The notes beneath the pieces were generated by a model, which saw only the letters and a program-made list of their open reading frames with translations, was not told where the DNA came from and did not search any database. Below are positions 59,900 to 64,000 of a stretch of 64,000 bases of DNA, piece after piece. The stretch comes from Undaria pinnatifida (taxonomy: Eukaryota > Sar > Phaeophyceae > Laminariales > Alariaceae). Within the stretch, counting starts at the first letter, position 1, and each line of letters opens with the position of its first letter. A program made the translations under genes and the position numbers. The DNA lies in NCBI GenBank assembly GCA_012845835.1, contig JABAKD010000017.1:6317151-6381150 (forward strand). The letters run 5' to 3'.

Positions 59900-60069
59900 A
59901 TCTCACCTTTGACCGTTGGGGTCACGTTTTCGGAGGTTTGCGGTCACGTTTCCGGAGGTTTGGTCGCGATCCGTGCAGTGTATCGTGCGTGGCAAGCCTT
60001 TTACACGTTTTGGCGTTGAACACACGTCAGGCAAGTCTCCGGATTTCCGCAACATCCCCCGGGACGGTG

Positions 60070-60160
60070 TTTCCGCATCCCCCCGGAGATTGGGTTTCCC
60101 CATCCCTCCGTGAACTGGGTTTACGCATTCCCCCGGTGATTGGGTCTCCGCATCCCCTAC
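60070..60160 (+). repeat. 25-bp minisatellite, 3.6 units
   Basis: Units at 60070, 60095, 60120 and 60145 follow the pattern tttccgcatccccccgg then agattggg. Confidence 0.85.
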
Positions 60161-60239
60161 CCCCGCATACGCACGTGAGATTGGATGCACACCGGGTTTC
60201 CTGCTCGTAGAGGGTACACGTACGTTTCCCTATTTTTGC

Positions 60240-61070
60240 ACAGAGCGCATTGCTACGCGCCCAGCAGCAGTACAGCCCCCTAGCAGCAGCAGCCTGCAAC
60301 TCTATGCGCGTGTGGCTGCTGTTGTAGTGGCTTATTGCTTTGATAGGAGCGTGCCATTTGTCACCCCACCATACCCCATATTTCTGCTGTGCTGCCGCTT
60401 CGTGCGTATGTCCATATCATGTCCAGAGATCGCGCCAACTGGGGCGCTAATGTAGGAACATTTTTGATAGTAATATATACATACCAAACCATCCAAAAAT
60501 TCAAGTCCACATGTTTTGTGTCGGAGATTTTGCCCAAACCATAGATGACAGGCACCAGACAACATGAGGACAGCACCACGCTACGTAGGTGTACAACCCC
60601 GCCGCACAGCAGCAGTAGCAGGATACATCACGTACGTGCGCGTGGCGATTCCTCGCTATGCCGCGGTGAGTTGTTTTTGTCGGAGCTTGTGATGTGTCAC
60701 TCCACACTACCGCATCTTTCTGCTGAGCTGCCGCTGCGAGGGTGTGATCAAGATCACTGGTCGCGTTACTTTGGAGGGAAATACGGGGAGGCATCTTTGC
60801 AAAAGTAATGAGATACAAGCCGATCTTTACATATTAGTTCACAGAGGCAGTTTTTTTACGTATATCAACTTTACGGGGGGTTCTTGCCTACGTCACAGAT
60901 GATGACAAGACACCAAACAAAATGCGGGGAGCACGACGCCGTCTGTACGACCCTGCCGCCCAGCAAGCAGCAGCAGCAGACAGGGCCATGTGCGCGTGCC
61001 GTGTGCTCACCATACTGGGGCGAGTTTCATTTGTCATTGCTAGTCTGTCATGTATTGTCCTCTTGCTCGC
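60240..61070 (+). repeat. Tandem repeat of about 350 bp, three diverged units
   Basis: Each unit carries a cgcc(g)cccagcagcagcag-like block (60261, 60597, 60956), then a tgtgcgcgtg block, and the first two a tttctgctg-gctgccgct block (60382, 60717). Trinucleotide-rich cag stretches occur in each. Confidence 0.6.
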
Positions 61071-61089
61071 TCGTTCTCAATATGTTTGC

Positions 61090-61814
61090 TTCTTGAAATT
61101 TTGTTCTACAGTAATTACGAGTCACATTGCACGCCATCAGTGTGGATCTGTTATACCCTCCCAACAGTACGAGCCGCTTCTTGGCAATCCCTAAACAGCT
61201 GGAATTCGAAGCGTGGCGCTCTGCTCTGATTTATCCATACGTATCCTACAAACGGTCTGAAAATACATGATGGGTTTTGAGAGTGAGTGTTTGCTCAATA
61301 ACGATATAACCGATCGCGGTCATGGGCACGTCTATCGAGTACCCAAAAGGTGTAAAAGGTACTGCTATTGAGCACACCCAAGAGGGTACCGGATAAATGC
61401 GAAATCAACTTTTTTTTCGGGGAAAGTTTCACCTTGTATGTACAATGGATGGTCATCGCGCCCGGCAGTGACAATATTGTGTTCTTGCGCCACTCTCCAT
61501 TAAATTAATAGCTTCCCGAAGGGGAACCTCATATTGTATATCGTACAACACAACCCCCCTACCGTAGCCTGCGTCAAGGGGGAAGCACTACTCTGTCGTT
61601 GATGGGGAGGGGGCACCATTGAGGGATGTGCCAAATGTTTATGTACATGACGTACGGAGCAATACGGAGCAACTCGCGCGGGTGCGCTATACTCAGTAGT
61701 GGCAAGGAAGGTACACTTTCCCTAAAATAGTAACCTTGGCTCCAAACTAAGCTTGAGCATGCACGCGCATACGCGAGACCCTGACAATACCATGTTCGCC
61801 TGTTATTATCAAGG
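61090..61814. other. No gene recognised; possible family B end
   Basis: acccccctaccgtagcctgc near 61554-61573 looks like a family B right end with little of the element before it. Confidence 0.35.
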
Positions 61815-62070
61815 GACGAACATATGCTACGATAAGGCGGCACGCTTCTAACTGCAAAAGGACTCTCACGTTCGGCGTTCTGCGCCCCACACAAAAATGA
61901 TTTTGTCTAGGAATCGTAGAGTCCAACTCAATGAACAAACCCATGGACTAGGTATACAACTGCTATTGTTTAAAAAAAAAGGAAAGGCATTCCGCCAAAA
62001 TTGGGTTAAGAAGACTTCCAATCGTAAAATATGCTATCGAAAACGTGCTACTTGAATCGTGGCACGCGCC
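61815..62070 (+). mobile_element. Family A element
   Basis: Left end gacgaacatatgctacgata, internal cccatggactaggtatacaa and attccgccaaaattgggtta, right end ctacttgaatcgtggcacgc. Confidence 0.8.
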
Positions 62071-63154
62071 CGGACACAGGAGAAAGCTTGGGGGTTCAAG
62101 AGCGGCCCCATGACGCGTCTTCTCCAACACGACCCCTCAATAGAAATTGCAAAGCTTTTACGTCGTTGTTAGTATTGTTTAGAGTTCGAACTACCAGGAG
62201 TGATTTTGGGACGAACCTCTCGCAACGTGCATGGGTAGTGCATGCAGTGGGGAATAGAGAAGGGTTATATCTCTCAAATAGGAGTTGCCGAATCAACTTG
62301 GTGAGTTGTAGTCATGTCAGATTACTCTACTGCGACATTTTAACTGGTAACGAAACTACGGAAGAGGTCCACCTAATGATTCATGTCGGTCCTCACAAGC
62401 TCAACACCCCACCCGAAACTCGAAGTTGATGAACATTGCGTGCTGCGCCCGACGAAATTTACCCAATGGGCCTGGAGCTATCCCGCGTTAGGGTTTCAGC
62501 GGAACTTCCTGAGCTCCTAACATGAGGAGCTAACGCCACATATTTCCCGAAAGATGGGTTCGAGCACGTTCGTTCGAACAAGCCGACAAGGAGGTGCATG
62601 CCCTTGGTCGAAAACAAGCATGCTCGTAAAATCACCTCACTCGCCCATAGCTTCTCATTTGAGGGGCTCCACCGTTCAGAAATGTTTATGGCAAAGGTGC
62701 GACCCCTACCTTGGGACGCCTCATTGTTTTGCGTACAACTACCTAGGCTATGAAAATGTAGTGGGCATTCGTACTGACAGGGCAGCTCGCCCAGTTGACG
62801 AGCGAGCCACTCAGAAAATGCCTGGCTCAAAAGTGCTACGTCCTCTACCTTGGCATGATTTTCACCCTCTCACGTGTCTAGAGCCGCCGCCGACTCTTCC
62901 CGGTCGGGGATGAGCTGCAGGAGACGAAGCCCGCACCCGAAGTACACGAAATCTGCCTCCACGCTCTCTCCCTGGCAGCTTTCTATTGTCTGCTTCGACG
63001 CGCAGGAAACCGCGAAACAAGTACGTCAGACAACTCATGCTACGACCTGGGACGCATGCCACACGGTAGGGGATATGTGTTACGATCTACGACAGATGTG
63101 GCACTTTCTGTGGCGGGAGTATGTCTGACTGTGCGAGCAGACGTTAATGGCAAG
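62071..63154. other. No gene recognised
   Basis: Open frames of 119-132 codons (62031-62429, 62554-62913 plus; 62459-62830 minus) overlap and are unrecognised. A gagctcctaacatgaggagc palindrome lies at 62511-62530 and resembles part of family A. Confidence 0.4.
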
Positions 63155-63442
63155 TAAGTGCTAAGATGGCGGTGTCACCATTTCTCCCCCGAAAATGATA
63201 TCTCCGATTGATGGGGCTTCTTCACTCCAGGAGTTTACCTAGATCATCGTGGGAACACCATGTAGTTTTGCGTTGTCCGTCGTGTACCCCTATGCCATGG
63301 GACTGCTATACAATAGTCGGGTGTTGCACTTGTAAATTTATCTCTATCAAAAGAAGCTTTAGGGTGAGGTACAAAAGAGAGTTCCTCAAGACACTGGAGC
63401 CTTGAAAATAAACAGGCGCATCCTTTTATCGTGGCACGCGTC
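63155..63442 (-). mobile_element. Family A element
   Basis: Left end gtgctaagatggcggtg, internal gattgatggggcttcttcac and ctatgccatggga, right end ccttttatcgtggcacgcgt. Confidence 0.75.
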
Positions 63443-63725
63443 GTCAAATCGAACAAATCGTCGGCACGAGGTTCAATCTCAGACCTCGTGCGCGTGATAT
63501 CTCCGTTATATTTGCAATCTCGAATACTGACTTTGTATTGGCATCGCGTTCGCGATGTGTGCCGCCAACGACACGGAGGATTGATTTAACAGTTCACCAC
63601 GCACCGAAAACAAAAAGACAGCACCAGGTATTCCTGTGGCAGGCAGAATTTAGCGAGTCACCGATAGACTCACCGCGAATGTACTATAGTCGAACACGCT
63701 ACGGTAGAGGATAAACACTCTGGAC

Positions 63726-63989
63726 AAAGGCTACGGTAGGGGAGGGGCGCCCCCATTTTCACTAACCTTGGAGCTGAGGGTCATTCGGCGCGAGTGGCTG
63801 GTTGCACCTCAATCATATATAGAGCGTAAACATTGGTTTAGTTGGCGTAGAGTAATTAACAGTTGTAAAGTATAGCGGAGATTATTGCGAAACTAAAACG
63901 CCCTAAAGGTCTTTCGCGCGGTGGGCACCTCTCTCTGGTCCGCCGTAATCAATTGCCTTAAAAACTAACCCACCTTCCCCGCAGCCTTC
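63726..63989. mobile_element. Family B element
   Basis: Left end aaggctacggtaggggaggg, inner ggtcattcggcgcgagtggc near 63780, right end caccttccccgcagcctt. Confidence 0.75.
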
Positions 63990-64000
63990 ATCGTTTGGAC

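Overview
This is a gene-poor, repeat-rich stretch of a eukaryotic nuclear genome. Evidence: spliced genes with clean GT-AG introns of 1.1-2.5 kb, dozens of short non-coding mobile elements, microsatellites and minisatellites, and a short interstitial run of the telomere-type motif CCCTAA. No rRNA, tRNA, CRISPR array, retroelement polymerase or transposase gene was recognised. The organism cannot be named from this window. A protist or alga (for example a stramenopile) is a reasonable guess, because the main protein family looks related to the plant 'root cap' and VWD-type domains, but this is inference.

The central content is one gene family present four times in alternating orientation. Gene 1 (minus, 4465-8234), gene 2 (plus, 25872-31938) and gene 3 (minus, 38812-44004) share the same three-exon plan: a 120-126 nt exon with a signal peptide, a 76 nt exon with a four-cysteine module, and a 902-905 nt exon with a GDPH-containing VWD/root-cap-like domain. 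Intron phases are identical (0, then 1), the predicted proteins are 366, 366 and 367 residues, and all three keep 12 cysteines in the predicted mature part. A fourth copy (plus, 51110-52004) is a decayed exon 3 with frame disruptions and lost cysteines, and a small fifth fragment lies just upstream of it. The genes are probably secreted or cell-surface proteins.

Almost everything else is repeats. Family A is a MITE-like element of 245-290 bp (a subfamily is about 350 bp) with ends like GACGCGTGCTACGATAGAGG; more than 20 copies or pieces were seen in both orientations. Family B is a MITE-like element of about 260 bp with ends like GGCTACGGTAGGGG and an inner 20-bp palindrome GGTCACTCGCGCGAGTGACC. 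Family C is an unclassified element with long C (or G) homopolymers and a conserved AT-rich end, in nine copies. Family F is a repeat of about 240 bp in two copies, one lying inside a family C copy. There is also one 741-bp element with pogo/Tigger-like inverted ends flanked by TA.

Layout: 0-4 kb family A/B remnants; 4.5-8.2 kb gene 1; 10.9-13.9 kb a cluster of C elements; 14.1-14.8 kb the pogo-like element; 15-25 kb A, B and C elements and tandem duplications; 25.9-31.9 kb gene 2 with introns full of MITEs; 32-38.8 kb a mostly featureless region between convergent genes 2 and 3; 38.8-44 kb gene 3; 44-49 kb C elements, a 12-bp minisatellite and family F; 51.1-52 kb pseudogene 4; 52-64 kb dense MITE copies and several tandem repeats.
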